Part shown: piece by piece, positions 6,452 to 13,763 of the stretch
Layout: each line of letters starts with the position of its first letter
Position numbering within the stretch: the first letter of the stretch is position 1
Assembly (NCBI RefSeq): GCF_000443165.1
Contig: NZ_ATJV01000055.1
Location: forward strand, 1 to 46,929
Length of the DNA: 46,929 bases
Source: Thauera terpenica 58Eu
GTDB taxonomy: Bacteria; Pseudomonadota; Gammaproteobacteria; Burkholderiales; Rhodocyclaceae
Reading direction: 5' to 3'
The notes under the pieces: generated by a model
Seen by the model: the letters and a program-made list of their open reading frames with translations, nothing else
The model's database searches: none
What the model was told of the DNA's origin: nothing
Program-made: the position numbers and the translations under genes

Positions 6452-6485
6452 CATCGTAGCGCTACGTTATCGTAGCGTTACGATG
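6452..6485. repeat. Two tandem 12-bp palindromes that together form a hairpin
   Basis: The arm CATCGTAGCGCTACG (6452-6466) pairs with 6471-6485 at 14 of 15 positions across a TTAT loop. Each half also contains its own palindrome: CGTAGCGCTACG (6455-6466, perfect) and CGTAGCGTTACG (6471-6482, one mismatch), 16 bp apart. There is no T-run after it, so a plain terminator is unlikely. It may be an operator for the hipBA module or a transcript-end structure of the controller gene. Confidence 0.6.
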
Positions 6486-6527
6486 GTCTCCGCATGATCG
6501 CTCGCGGCAGCTATCGCAGCCATCTGC

Positions 6528-6556
6528 TTTCAAGAACAAGTAAAGCCCACTACAAT
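6528..6556 (+). promoter_or_regulatory. Promoter of the hipBA module
   Basis: TACAAT at 6551-6556 is a good -10 box, with TTTCAA at 6528-6533 at 17-bp spacing as a weak -35 box. The stretch CACTACAATG recurs at 8392-8401 before the second hipB copy, which supports its function. Confidence 0.55.
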
Positions 6557-6560
6557 GGCG

Positions 6561-6587
6561 CTTACGCAATTTTTTTCGCGTTAAGGG
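6561..6587 (+). promoter_or_regulatory. Imperfect inverted repeat with T7 tract in the hipB leader
   Basis: CTTACGC (6561-6567), a run of seven T (6570-6576) and GCGTTAAGG (6578-6586) form an imperfect inverted repeat between the -10 box and the start codon. The right arm includes the ribosome site AAGGG. The same arrangement, with different but compensating arm bases, precedes the second hipB copy. It could be the HipB operator or act in the RNA. Confidence 0.5.
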
Positions 6588-6595
6588 TCATAAAA

Positions 6596-6907
6596 GTGAC
6601 TTTTCATCTCTCAACTCCCGCTGAGATCCTGCATGCGCTGGGTGTTCGTCTGCGCGAGCAGCGGCTTGCCCAATCGCTCACGCAGCGTGAACTGGCGCAA
6701 ATGGCCGGACTGTCCTTGGGGGCGTTGCGCAAACTCGAAAGCGACGGTCAGTGCTCACTGGAAACGCTGGTCCGTGTCGCGCAGGCACTTGGCTTGCTGG
6801 AGGCGCTGGACGATCTCTTCGTGCTCAAACGGCAATCCATCGCCCAGATGGAGCAGGTGGACCTTGTGAGCCGCCGCCAGCGTGCGCCGCGTAAGAGAGC
6901 ATCATGA
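6596..6907 (+). CDS. HipB-like antitoxin, XRE-family helix-turn-helix regulator
   Basis: A 103-residue protein. LRKQRLAQSLTQ-type sequence (here VRLREQRLAQSLTQRELAQM) opens a helix-turn-helix that continues AGLSLGALRKLESDGQCSLE. The C-terminal tail is basic (RRQRAPRKR). I start at GTG 6596 because AAGGG lies upstream and because the paralogue at 8440 aligns from the same residue (VTFHLSTPAEIL against VAFALSLPEEVL). An ATG-type reading from 6494 would run through the promoter. The stop overlaps hipA by ATGA. By analogy it should bind HipA and repress the operon from the leader repeat. Confidence 0.8.
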   Translation: MTFHLSTPAEILHALGVRLREQRLAQSLTQRELAQMAGLSLGALRKLESDGQCSLETLVRVAQALGLLEALDDLFVLKRQSIAQMEQVDLVSRRQRAPRKRAS

Positions 6908-8127
6908 AGCTGCTTACCGTGCATTATTGCGGCTGGGGAGAAGACTGGCCGTTGGGACGCCTGGCCGATGACGGTCAATCCCTGCTCTTCGAATATTCTC
7001 CCGAAGCCTTGTCTCAAGGCTTGGAACTGTCGCCCTTGCACCTCAAGCTGCGGGCGGATGCCTACGGAGGTTTTCCGATCCATTTGCATCGCCTTCCGGG
7101 CCTGATCGCCGACAGTCTGCCTGACGGCTGGGGTTTGCTGCTGATGGATCGGTTGTTCCGTCAACACGGCTTGCGCCATCCCGGGCCACTGGACCGGCTG
7201 GCCTTCATTGGTGAGCGCGCGATGGGCGCGTTGCGCTTCGTTCCGGCAAGCGACGCCGGCGCCCACGAGCCCGACTGGTCCTTGCTGGCGCTGGCCGAGC
7301 AAAGCCGTCTCGCGCTCGCGGGCGAGGCGGGGGCAGCCCTGCGCGAGCTCGCGCTCACCGGCGGCTCACCGCAAGGGGCTCGCCCCAAGGCCTTGGTGCA
7401 GTACGACGCAATGACCGGGCAAGTCAGCACCCGTCCGGATGCGCCCGGCAGTCCCTGGCTGGTCAAGTTCCCGGCGCAGAACGAACACAAAGAGGTTTGC
7501 GTCATCGAGCAGCTCTATGCCGAGTTGGCTCGGGATTGCGGACTGGATGTGCCCGAAAGTCGTTGGTTCGACCTTGGCCCCGAACTGGCCGCCTTCGGCG
7601 TCGCGCGCTTCGACCGGGAGGGAGGGCAACGCGTCCCGGTGCACAGTCTGGCTGGATTGTTGCAAGTGGATTTTCGCCTGCCCGGTGCCACCGACTATAC
7701 CGCCTTCCTGCGGGCTACCCGTTTCCTGACGCGCGACGAGCGCGAAGTGGAGAAAGCCTACGCACGAGCCGTCTTCAATGTGCTTTTCCACAACCGTGAC
7801 GACCATCCCAAGAATTTCGCGTGGCGTCTCGGGCCTGACCGGCGCTGGCGTCTGGCTCCGGCATTCGACCTGACCTTCAGCGAAGGCCCGATGGGCCAGC
7901 ATCACCTGGACGTTTGCGGCGAAGGTGCTGCCATCGAACGCCGGCATTTATTGCGTCTGGCGGAGGAAGGTGGCGTCCCAAGGAAACGGGCGGAAGAGGT
8001 CATCGAACGGATGTTGCTGCAGGCAAGCTCATTGGGTGAGCGGTTGGAGCGTGCGCCGATCAGGCAGATGCTGGTGCAACAGATCAAATCCACCATTGAT
8101 GCCTGTCGCCGGCGCCTGGAAAGCTGA
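6904..8127 (+). CDS. HipA-family serine/threonine kinase toxin
   Basis: A 407-residue HipA-type kinase, close to the usual length. The N-lobe has LPDGWGLLLMDRLF, the Gly-rich loop LTGGSPQGARPKALV lies at about 155-169, and the catalytic segment FHNRDDHPKNFAW holds the Asp, the Lys-Asn pair and the family-typical HxKN arrangement. It is followed by the metal-binding region APAFDLTFS. Known HipA proteins phosphorylate aminoacyl-tRNA synthetases or translation proteins and arrest growth; the target here is unknown. It is translationally coupled to hipB by ATGA. All key motifs are intact, so it is probably active. A scrap of a sister gene survives at 8802-8915. Confidence 0.88.
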   Translation: MKLLTVHYCGWGEDWPLGRLADDGQSLLFEYSPEALSQGLELSPLHLKLRADAYGGFPIHLHRLPGLIADSLPDGWGLLLMDRLFRQHGLRHPGPLDRLAFIGERAMGALRFVPASDAGAHEPDWSLLALAEQSRLALAGEAGAALRELALTGGSPQGARPKALVQYDAMTGQVSTRPDAPGSPWLVKFPAQNEHKEVCVIEQLYAELARDCGLDVPESRWFDLGPELAAFGVARFDREGGQRVPVHSLAGLLQVDFRLPGATDYTAFLRATRFLTRDEREVEKAYARAVFNVLFHNRDDHPKNFAWRLGPDRRWRLAPAFDLTFSEGPMGQHHLDVCGEGAAIERRHLLRLAEEGGVPRKRAEEVIERMLLQASSLGERLERAPIRQMLVQQIKSTIDACRRRLES

Positions 8128-8162
8128 ATCCGAGCCGGCGCAACGGCGCCAGATCACGGTTG

Positions 8163-8212
8163 AACATACTCAATGCTGAGTTTCTTGAGTACAAACATGA
8201 GTATGTTTTTTA
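8163..8212 (+). terminator. Long inverted repeat with T-run after hipA
   Basis: AACATACTCA (8163-8172) and TGAGTATGTT (8198-8207) are perfect 10-bp arms, with smaller CTGAG/CTTGAG elements inside, followed by TTTT. It lies 35 bases after the hipA stop. A terminator is most likely. The AT-rich arms could also be an operator. Confidence 0.5.
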
Positions 8213-8394
8213 ATGGAGCAGCATGGTTAACTTTTCATTCAATGACTTGCAGTCACAATCGCTGTTCAACGTCTGAGCGCATACGGACATTTCCGCCGAT
8301 TGCTCCGGAAAGCGGCCTGGCACGCCGCTGGCGCCCTCATCGGGCGTGCTCCTCTTATACGGCAGGCCTCTCTACCCATTAGCTTAAAAGCCAC

Positions 8395-8430
8395 TACAAT
8401 GAACCCTAATCGATTTTTTTGCTGATTAGG
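8395..8430 (+). promoter_or_regulatory. Promoter and perfect inverted repeat of the second hipB copy
   Basis: TACAAT (8395-8400) is the -10 box. CCTAATC (8405-8411) and GATTAGG (8424-8430) are perfect 7-bp arms around a 12-base centre with seven T. Spacing between the -10 box and the T-tract is 13 bases, against 13 in the first copy. The right arm supplies AGG for the ribosome site. Confidence 0.55.
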
Positions 8431-8439
8431 TGCATTAAC

Positions 8440-8814
8440 GTGGCTTTTGCCTTGTCGCTACCCGAGGAAGTGCTATTTGCGCTGGGCACTCGTTTGCGCA
8501 AGCAACGGCTTGCCCAGAGTTTGACGCAGCGCGATCTGGCGCACATGGCCGGGCTGTCACTGGGCGCACTGCGCAAGCTGGAGTCGGACGGACAATGTTC
8601 TCTCGCAACCCTGGTGCGGGTGGTGCAAGCCTTGGGCCTCAGCGCTGAACTGGACGAGCTCTTCGTCCTCAAGCGCCAGTCCATCGCCCAGATGGAACAG
8701 GCCCAAGCCGTCGAACAGCGCCAACGCGCGCCGCGCCGCAAATCGCCATCAAGCAGATCTCCGTCCAGTAAAGCGGCTGGGGTGAAGATTGGCCACTACG
8801 TGAGCCAGCCCTGA
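8440..8814 (+). CDS. Second HipB-like regulator, orphaned
   Basis: A 124-residue paralogue of the protein at 6596. The first 97 residues align almost without gaps; LRKQRLAQSLTQRDLAHMAG and the following LSLGALRKLESDGQCSL are nearly identical. After RQRAPRR the tail is replaced by a Ser/Lys-rich extension that ends in HYVSQP. The GTG start at 8440 matches the start of the first copy. Its hipA partner is reduced to about 22 recognisable codons, in another frame, at 8802. The regulator may still act, possibly on the intact hipBA copy, given the similar leaders. It arose by tandem duplication or by import of a related module. Confidence 0.75.
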   Translation: MAFALSLPEEVLFALGTRLRKQRLAQSLTQRDLAHMAGLSLGALRKLESDGQCSLATLVRVVQALGLSAELDELFVLKRQSIAQMEQAQAVEQRQRAPRRKSPSSRSPSSKAAGVKIGHYVSQP

Positions 8815-8915
8815 CCGGCGGCTCACCACAGGGAGCCCGCCCCAAGGCGCTGGTGCAATACGACACGATGAGTTGCCGCTTGCAGCGCATCCCTGAGCGG
8901 AACGCTCAACACTGA
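8802..8915 (+). pseudogene. Remnant of a second hipA
   Basis: In the frame starting at 8802 the translation begins EPALTGGSPQGARPKALVQY, against ELALTGGSPQGARPKALVQY in the intact HipA (its residues 152-171). After about 22 codons similarity ends, and a stop occurs at 8913-8915. Residues 1-151 and everything after about 175 are missing. The join to the hipB tail is direct, so an internal deletion removed the start of the kinase and a second event removed its end. Confidence 0.75.
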
Positions 8916-8935
8916 GCGCGACGCCACGCACACGC

Positions 8936-10477
8936 CTACAGCGTATCCAGCCGCGCGCGTATTTGCAGCGCCTGCGCCTTCAAGGCATCAAGCTGGGGTC
9001 CGTGCATTTTTTGCAGTTGACGGTACACCATCCCCAAGCGATGGTTGCCACTCAGCAGCGCTTGGTGGCGATCAAAGAAATCCCAGTACAAGGCATTGAA
9101 GGGGCAGGCGCGTTCGCCCAGCTTTTGCTTGTGATCGTAGCGACAGCCCTGGCAATAGTCGCTCATGCGATGGATGTAGGCCGCGCTGCTGACATAGGGC
9201 TTGGTGGCAATCAGACCGCCATCGGCCCATTGGCTCATGCCCAGGGTGTTGGGCAGTTCCACCCACTCGAAGGCGTCGATATAGATGCCCAGATACCAGC
9301 GGTGTAGTGCCTGCGGGTCCAGCCCGGCGAGCAGCGCAAAGTTGCCTATCACCATCAGGCGCTGGATGTGATGCGCGTGCGCCGTGTGCAGCGACTGTCC
9401 GATCGCGTGCTGCAGGCAGCGCATGCCGGTGTCGCCGCTCCAGAACCAGTGCGGCAAAGGCTGATGATGGTCGAGCGCATTGTGCTGCGCGTAAGCCGGC
9501 ATGTGCGCCCAGTAGATCCCGCGCACATACTCGCGCCAGCCCATGATCTGGCGAATGAAGCCCTCGACCGCGGCCAGTGGTGCAGCGCCGCTGTAGTAAG
9601 CCGCTTGTGCGCGCTGCACCACTTCGAGCGGGTGGAGCATTTTCACGTTGAGGGCGAATGACAGCAGCGAATGGAACAGGCGCTGGCCCGTGCTGCTCAT
9701 GGCGTCTTCAAAGTCGCCAAAGTGCGGTAGCCCATCCTGGATGAAGGCTTGCAGGCAGGCCAGCGCCTCGTCACGGTTCAGTGGCCAGCGCAGGCGGGCG
9801 GCCTGCGCGTCACCAAAGCTATTGACGCCGCAGTGCTGCACGCTTTGCCACAAGGCCTGATGGTCGTGTTGCGGGCGCGCATCCACCGGCTCGGCGGGCG
9901 TGCCCGGCCAGGGCTTGCGGTTATCGTGGTCGAAGTTCCACTTGCCGCCTTCAGGCTTGCCCTGGGCATCGATCAGCAGCCCGAAACGACGACGCATGTG
10001 GCGATAGAAGTGCTCCATCAGCCACTGTTTGCGCCCGGCGAAGAACTCGGCTATCTCATGACGAGTGCTCAGAAAATGCTCGCTGTCGACGCTTGCGCTG
10101 GCGAAGGCTTGATCCGTCGCCCACTGGCGCAGCTGCTCGTCCAGTCGCCATTCATCGGGCGCCTGCCACTCGATGCGCTGGGCATCGTAGTGCTGCATCA
10201 GCGCAGTCAGATTGTCAGGGATAGTCTGCCGGTTGCTCGGGTCGTCCACCGCCACATAGCGCACGCGATGTCCGGCGGCGCGCAGATGGCGGGCGAAGTC
10301 ACGCATGGCGGCAAAGATGGCGAGGATTTTCTGCGCATGGTGCAGGACGTAGTCGGTCTCCTGACGCACCTCCATCAGCACGTAGACCACCTGCGCATCC
10401 ACGGTTTGAAACCATGAATGCGCGGGATTGAGCTGATCGCCCAGCACCAGGCGCAAGCAGTGGCAGCTCGCCGTCAT
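8936..10477 (-). CDS. Iron-sulfur bacterial cryptochrome/photolyase (PhrB type)
   Basis: A 513-residue protein of the FeS-BCP/PhrB family. Characterised members repair (6-4) photoproducts and carry FAD, a lumazine antenna and a [4Fe-4S] cluster. The N-terminal Rossmann-like domain begins LRLVLGDQLNP, which is typical. The FAD-binding helical domain has RQIMGWREYVRG, MGIY-like segments (LGIYIDAFEWVELPNTLGMS) and a TKPYVSSAAYIHRM block. Four cysteines suit the cluster: one in DTGMRC, two in DYCQGC and one in RACPF. The start at 10477 overlaps the stop of the preceding remnant as ATGA; a start four codons earlier is possible. It is co-transcribed with the DUF2256 gene. Confidence 0.9.
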   Translation of the reverse strand: MTASCHCLRLVLGDQLNPAHSWFQTVDAQVVYVLMEVRQETDYVLHHAQKILAIFAAMRDFARHLRAAGHRVRYVAVDDPSNRQTIPDNLTALMQHYDAQRIEWQAPDEWRLDEQLRQWATDQAFASASVDSEHFLSTRHEIAEFFAGRKQWLMEHFYRHMRRRFGLLIDAQGKPEGGKWNFDHDNRKPWPGTPAEPVDARPQHDHQALWQSVQHCGVNSFGDAQAARLRWPLNRDEALACLQAFIQDGLPHFGDFEDAMSSTGQRLFHSLLSFALNVKMLHPLEVVQRAQAAYYSGAAPLAAVEGFIRQIMGWREYVRGIYWAHMPAYAQHNALDHHQPLPHWFWSGDTGMRCLQHAIGQSLHTAHAHHIQRLMVIGNFALLAGLDPQALHRWYLGIYIDAFEWVELPNTLGMSQWADGGLIATKPYVSSAAYIHRMSDYCQGCRYDHKQKLGERACPFNALYWDFFDRHQALLSGNHRLGMVYRQLQKMHGPQLDALKAQALQIRARLDTL

Positions 10478-10695
10478 GGCGCGGCCCACAGACGCCGATA
10501 CGCGCCGTCCGGGTCATGTTCGGCAGTCTGCTTGGCGACATTGAAACGCCGCCCGCCGCGCGGGTCCGTGCCGCGGCCAGCGATATACAAACAGTTGCCC
10601 TGCTTGCTATGGACGTCGTAATCCAGCAGCTGAGACTCGAACCACGCCGCGCCCGCGCGCCGGTCACCGCCAAACCAGTACAGCACGGTCGTCAC
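10474..10695 (-). pseudogene. Internally deleted DASH-type cryptochrome
   Basis: A 73-residue frame that joins the two ends of a DASH cryptochrome. It begins MTTVLYWF, like the family's N-terminal strand. It then jumps to AAWFESQLLDYDVHS, NCLYIAGRGTDPRGGRRFN and EHDPDGAYRRLW, which match the FAD-domain end (E-x-x-L-x-D-Y-D, G-x-G-x-D-P-R-x-x-R-x-F-N, Y-D-P-x-G-x-Y-x-x-x-W). Roughly 350-400 residues between them are missing. The usual Trp after GN is Cys here. The frame is still open and coupled to both neighbours: GTGA overlap at 10692-10695 and ATGA at 10474-10477. It may persist only to carry ribosomes into the photolyase gene. Confidence 0.7.
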
Positions 10696-10853
10696 GCCTC
10701 ACCTCCGGCACGCGGGCTGCGCTTGCGTTCGTGGCGGCAGCGCTCGGAGCAGTACTTCACCTCCGCCCACACCTTTTCCCATTTCTTGCGCCAGGCAAAG
10801 GGCAGGCCGCAGCGCTGGCAAAGTTTTTCAGGCAAATATGCTTTCTTGTGCAT
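10692..10853 (-). CDS. DUF2256 zinc-ribbon-like protein
   Basis: A 53-residue protein starting [19 protein letters not shown] and continuing with WRKKWEKVW, then YCSERCR. The two Cys pairs (CQRC and C-x3-C) suit one zinc ion. The family is usually found beside photolyase or cryptochrome genes, as here, and its biochemical role is unknown. It is short enough to be missed by gene finders, but the motif match is strong. The stop overlaps the start of the cryptochrome remnant. Confidence 0.88.
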   Translation of the reverse strand: MHKKAYLPEKLCQRCGLPFAWRKKWEKVWAEVKYCSERCRHERKRSPRAGGEA

Positions 10854-10896
10854 GGTTCAAACACCCAGATTCGGGCTCTTCGCTGCCCCTGCTCGC

Positions 10897-11808
10897 TCAG
10901 CGCCCGCCCAGCGTCTTCAGCACATCGCGCACCACGCGCCAGCGACTGAGAACCAGGGCCGAAAAGATCAGCGCACAGCCCACAAACTGCTGCGCGCTCA
11001 TGCGCTCACCGAACCAGCCGGCGGCCAGCATCGCCGTCCACATCGGCTCCAGCATCAGGATCATCGAGGCGTGGCTGGGCGTGGTCAGGCTCTGGCCGTA
11101 AAGCTGGATGAAGAAGCGCAGGGTGGTGGCGATCAGCGCACTGGCCAGCACCCAGCCCAGCACCGGCAGCGACACCGCCGCAGGCCAGTTCTCGTAGAGC
11201 GCGGACGAGGGCAGCACGAGCACTCCGACCATGCTCACCTGCACCGCGCTCAGCGCCAGCGGCGGCACCTGGCGCACGACGCGGCCGTTGAGATTGATCA
11301 GCACCGCAAACACCAGCGCGGCGGCGAGGAAAAGCCACTGCCCGGGTTCGAAGCGAAAACCGTGCTCGAGCGAAAGGAAGGCAAAGCCCACCATGGCCAC
11401 CGGCATCGCCACCCAGGCGATGCGCGGCGGATGCTCGCCGAAAAACAGACGCGCCACGACCGGCACCAGCACCGCGCCCAGGCTGGAAATGAAAGCGCCT
11501 TCACCGAGATGGCTGGCATGCTCCAGGCCCTTGATCCACAGCATCATGGCCAGGGTGAACAGCGCCCCGACGAGCACGGAGCCGCGCCAGCCGGCACGAT
11601 CGAGCAGGCGCAACTGCCGCCAGCTGAAAGCCATCAACACCACGCCGGCGAGCAGGAAGCGCACGCCGACGAAGAGCAGCGGCGGCAGCCCGGCGAGCGA
11701 CTCCTTGGAAAAGATCCATCCCGCGGCAGCCACCAGCGTGGCGCCGACGAGGATCAGGTCCGCCTTGAGCGGATGAGGCGATTCGGGAGTCAGTCGCTCA
11801 GGCTCCAC
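10897..11808 (-). CDS. DMT-superfamily (EamA) transporter
   Basis: A 303-residue inner-membrane protein with about ten hydrophobic helices in two repeats of five, the EamA layout. Typical pieces are LLFVGVRFLLAGVVL in helix 2 of the first repeat, and PTW-like sequence near the end (MILMLEPMWTAMLAAGWFGE), which marks the second repeat. Such proteins export metabolites or amino acids; the substrate cannot be read from sequence. The start is taken as GTG 11808, which overlaps the end of the response-regulator gene by 11 bases. A longer reading to 11949 would cover that gene and adds unlikely sequence. It probably shares the regBA transcript. Confidence 0.8.
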   Translation of the reverse strand: MEPERLTPESPHPLKADLILVGATLVAAAGWIFSKESLAGLPPLLFVGVRFLLAGVVLMAFSWRQLRLLDRAGWRGSVLVGALFTLAMMLWIKGLEHASHLGEGAFISSLGAVLVPVVARLFFGEHPPRIAWVAMPVAMVGFAFLSLEHGFRFEPGQWLFLAAALVFAVLINLNGRVVRQVPPLALSAVQVSMVGVLVLPSSALYENWPAAVSLPVLGWVLASALIATTLRFFIQLYGQSLTTPSHASMILMLEPMWTAMLAAGWFGERMSAQQFVGCALIFSALVLSRWRVVRDVLKTLGGR

Positions 11809-12340
11809 CAGGCGGACGCGCAAGCTTGCGCTGCAGGGTGCGGCGGTGCATCTGCAGGGCACGCGCAGTGGCCGAGATATTGCCGTCGTTCTCAGCCAAT
11901 ACGCGCTGGATGTGCTCCCATTCGAGACGATCGACCGACATCGGCGCATCAGGCACGTGTTCGCCGATGATCACATCATCCGCCCGCAAGGCCTTGATGA
12001 TGGCATCGACCTCGGCCGGTTTGGCGAGATACTGGATGGCACCGAGCTTGACCGCATCCACCGCGGTGGCAATGCTGGCATAGCCGGTGAGCACCAGGAT
12101 GCGGACTCCGGGGCTGGCCTCAAGCAGCGGGCGGATCAGCTTGAGACCGGATTCGCCGCCAATATTGAGGTCGAGCACGATGAACTCGGGCGAATGATCC
12201 TGCGCCAGCTCCAGCGCCCCTTCGCTGTCGGTCGCACCATAGGTGTCGAAGCCGCGCTGGCTAAGCGCGCGTAGCAGGACGCGATTGAAGGCGGGATCAT
12301 CATCGACGACGAGCAGGGTGGGAGCGTGTTCCGGACTCAT
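11798..12340 (-). CDS. regA: RegA/PrrA-type response regulator
   Basis: A 180-residue response regulator of the RegA/PrrA/ActR family. The receiver domain has the acidic pair VVDDDP, the phospho-acceptor Asp57 in FIVLDLNIGG and the Lys of LAKPAEVD. The Fis-type helix-turn-helix at the end reads ISATARALQMHRRTLQRKL, which is near-invariant in the family. These regulators couple redox state to respiration, photosynthesis and nitrogen metabolism. The gene overlaps the sensor gene by 4 bases. Its position directly upstream of and divergent from nosZ makes nos control plausible, though unproven. Confidence 0.92.
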   Translation of the reverse strand: MSPEHAPTLLVVDDDPAFNRVLLRALSQRGFDTYGATDSEGALELAQDHSPEFIVLDLNIGGESGLKLIRPLLEASPGVRILVLTGYASIATAVDAVKLGAIQYLAKPAEVDAIIKALRADDVIIGEHVPDAPMSVDRLEWEHIQRVLAENDGNISATARALQMHRRTLQRKLARPPGGA

Positions 12341-13692
12341 GCAGCAGGCGCTCGCAAGGGAATGAGGAGGCGTGCAATGGTGCCACCACCGGGGCGCAAA
12401 CGGAAATCAAGCCCACCACCGTGATGCTCGACCGCAGCAAAGGCCAGCATCAGACCCACACCCATCCCTTCGGCATGACTCGCCCCCGGCGCATGGCGGG
12501 CGGCAGCAATGCGCTCGGGAAGCAGGCCTGGCCCGCGATCAGCGACCTCGATGCACAACATCTTGCCGGAGGGCCGCGCGCTCACCTCCACTGCGGCATC
12601 GCCGCGTGCGGCGGCCTGGTTGGCATTGGCCGCATTGTCGACCAGGCTCTGCAGGGCCTCTGTCAGGCTTGCATCGGCCACGATGGCCTCCGCGGCCAGT
12701 TCCGCCGCCACCTCGAACTGCAAGGTGACCGCTGGCCGCAAATGCTGCCAGCCTGCCACCGCCGCGCGCAACCACGGCGCGACAGGCTCCAGCCCCCCTC
12801 CTTCTGCACGTTGCTGTCCGGCCTCACGCGTCAGACTGTTGAGGATGTCGCGGCAGTGGGACACCTGCTCGCGCATCAGGGCAAGGTCCTCGCGCACCTC
12901 ATCCGGCAAGCTCTGGAGACGCGCCAGTTCATCGCTCAGGATGCGCAAGGTGCCGAGCGGTGTACCCAAGCGGTGCGCGGCACTCGCCGCCAGGTTACCA
13001 AGACCAACGACATAGGCATCGCGGGCACGAGCGGCGCGCGACTCGAGCAGCGCGGCCTCGCCTTTTGCCAGGGCGGCATTGAGACGCACGATGAACCACA
13101 CCACCGTCACCGCCGCCAGCGCGAAACTGAGCCACATGCCGGCGAGATGCCAGTGCATGCCCGACGCCGCATCGGCGAGTTGCACCGGATGGTGGAAATC
13201 CCACAGCATCGAATAGACGCCCACCGCAACCGCTGCGAGCGTCCACGCGTGACGGGCGGGCAGAATCGAGGCCCCCACCGCCACCACCGGCAGCAGCAAG
13301 GAAATGGCGGGATTTGTCACCCCCCCGCCGAAGTAAAGGAAGGCGGCCCATGCCAGCAGGTCGATCAGCAGCTGCAGAAACGCAGCCTCCCGAACATGGA
13401 GCCAGCGTGCAACACCCGCCATCAGGGCCAGGTTGACAGCGGTCAGGACCAGCGCCACGCCCAGCAAGGGCTGAGCCGGGTGCGCTGGCGCCAGCAACGG
13501 AAATGCGACCAACGCCATCACCATCATGGCGACAACGGACAGCCAACGGAATTGCAACAGGTGGCCGCGCTCGGTGCGTAAAGCCGCGATCGACGCATCT
13601 GCGCCCACCCAGGGTCCGTCCACCCGCGACGTCTCAGGCCCCATGCCTGCGTCGGGCCTGGATCCTGTCGACTCAGATCGGAGCAGGCTCAT
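12337..13692 (-). CDS. regB: RegB/PrrB-type redox sensor histidine kinase
   Basis: A 451-residue sensor with about six membrane helices (residues 50-205). A quinone-box-like motif, GGVTNPA, lies at 123-129, where the family usually has GGxxNPF. The phospho-acceptor His240 sits in AASAAHRLGTPLGTL. A cysteine 40 residues on (Cys280, in SHCRDIL) is at the spacing of the redox-active Cys265 of RegB. The catalytic domain has DNAANANQA (N box) and DRGPGLLPE (G1). The ATG at 13692 is preferred because AGAGGA precedes it; a TTG eight codons earlier lacks a ribosome site. It overlaps regA by 4 bases. Confidence 0.92.
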   Translation of the reverse strand: MSLLRSESTGSRPDAGMGPETSRVDGPWVGADASIAALRTERGHLLQFRWLSVVAMMVMALVAFPLLAPAHPAQPLLGVALVLTAVNLALMAGVARWLHVREAAFLQLLIDLLAWAAFLYFGGGVTNPAISLLLPVVAVGASILPARHAWTLAAVAVGVYSMLWDFHHPVQLADAASGMHWHLAGMWLSFALAAVTVVWFIVRLNAALAKGEAALLESRAARARDAYVVGLGNLAASAAHRLGTPLGTLRILSDELARLQSLPDEVREDLALMREQVSHCRDILNSLTREAGQQRAEGGGLEPVAPWLRAAVAGWQHLRPAVTLQFEVAAELAAEAIVADASLTEALQSLVDNAANANQAAARGDAAVEVSARPSGKMLCIEVADRGPGLLPERIAAARHAPGASHAEGMGVGLMLAFAAVEHHGGGLDFRLRPGGGTIARLLIPLRAPAA

Positions 13693-13749
13693 TGAACTGA
13701 ATTCCTCTGTTTGCAAGGGCGAATCACCACCGGACCAAATGAGATTCCT

Positions 13750-13763
13750 TTAACCCAAATCAA
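13750..13763. promoter_or_regulatory. Degenerate FNR/DNR-like box before nosZ
   Basis: TTAAC-CCAA-ATCAA has one perfect half-site (ATCAA) and one poor one against TTGAT-N4-ATCAA. It lies 144 bases before nosZ and 58 bases before regB, so it could serve either direction. Confidence 0.35.

Larger units (their letters stand above)
8128..8439. other. Gene-free stretch between the two hip modules
   Basis: This 312-base gap holds the inverted repeat at 8163-8212 and, at its right end, the promoter and leader repeat of the second hipB copy. Between about 8213 and 8390 I see no convincing gene, RNA or repeat. A short open frame there lacks protein character. Confidence 0.6.

Noticed and set aside
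8173-8382. A 69-codon plus-strand frame between the two hip modules
   Set aside because: It starts inside the inverted repeat, has no ribosome site, and its translation has no coherent hydrophobic or folded pattern.
10516-11970. A 484-codon plus-strand frame opposite the DMT transporter and cryptochrome remnant
   Set aside because: Its His/Gln/Arg-rich translation is typical of antisense to membrane-protein genes, and the minus-strand genes have clear families.
12421-13581. A 386-codon plus-strand frame opposite regB
   Set aside because: regB has intact histidine kinase boxes on the minus strand. The mirror frame lacks any motif.
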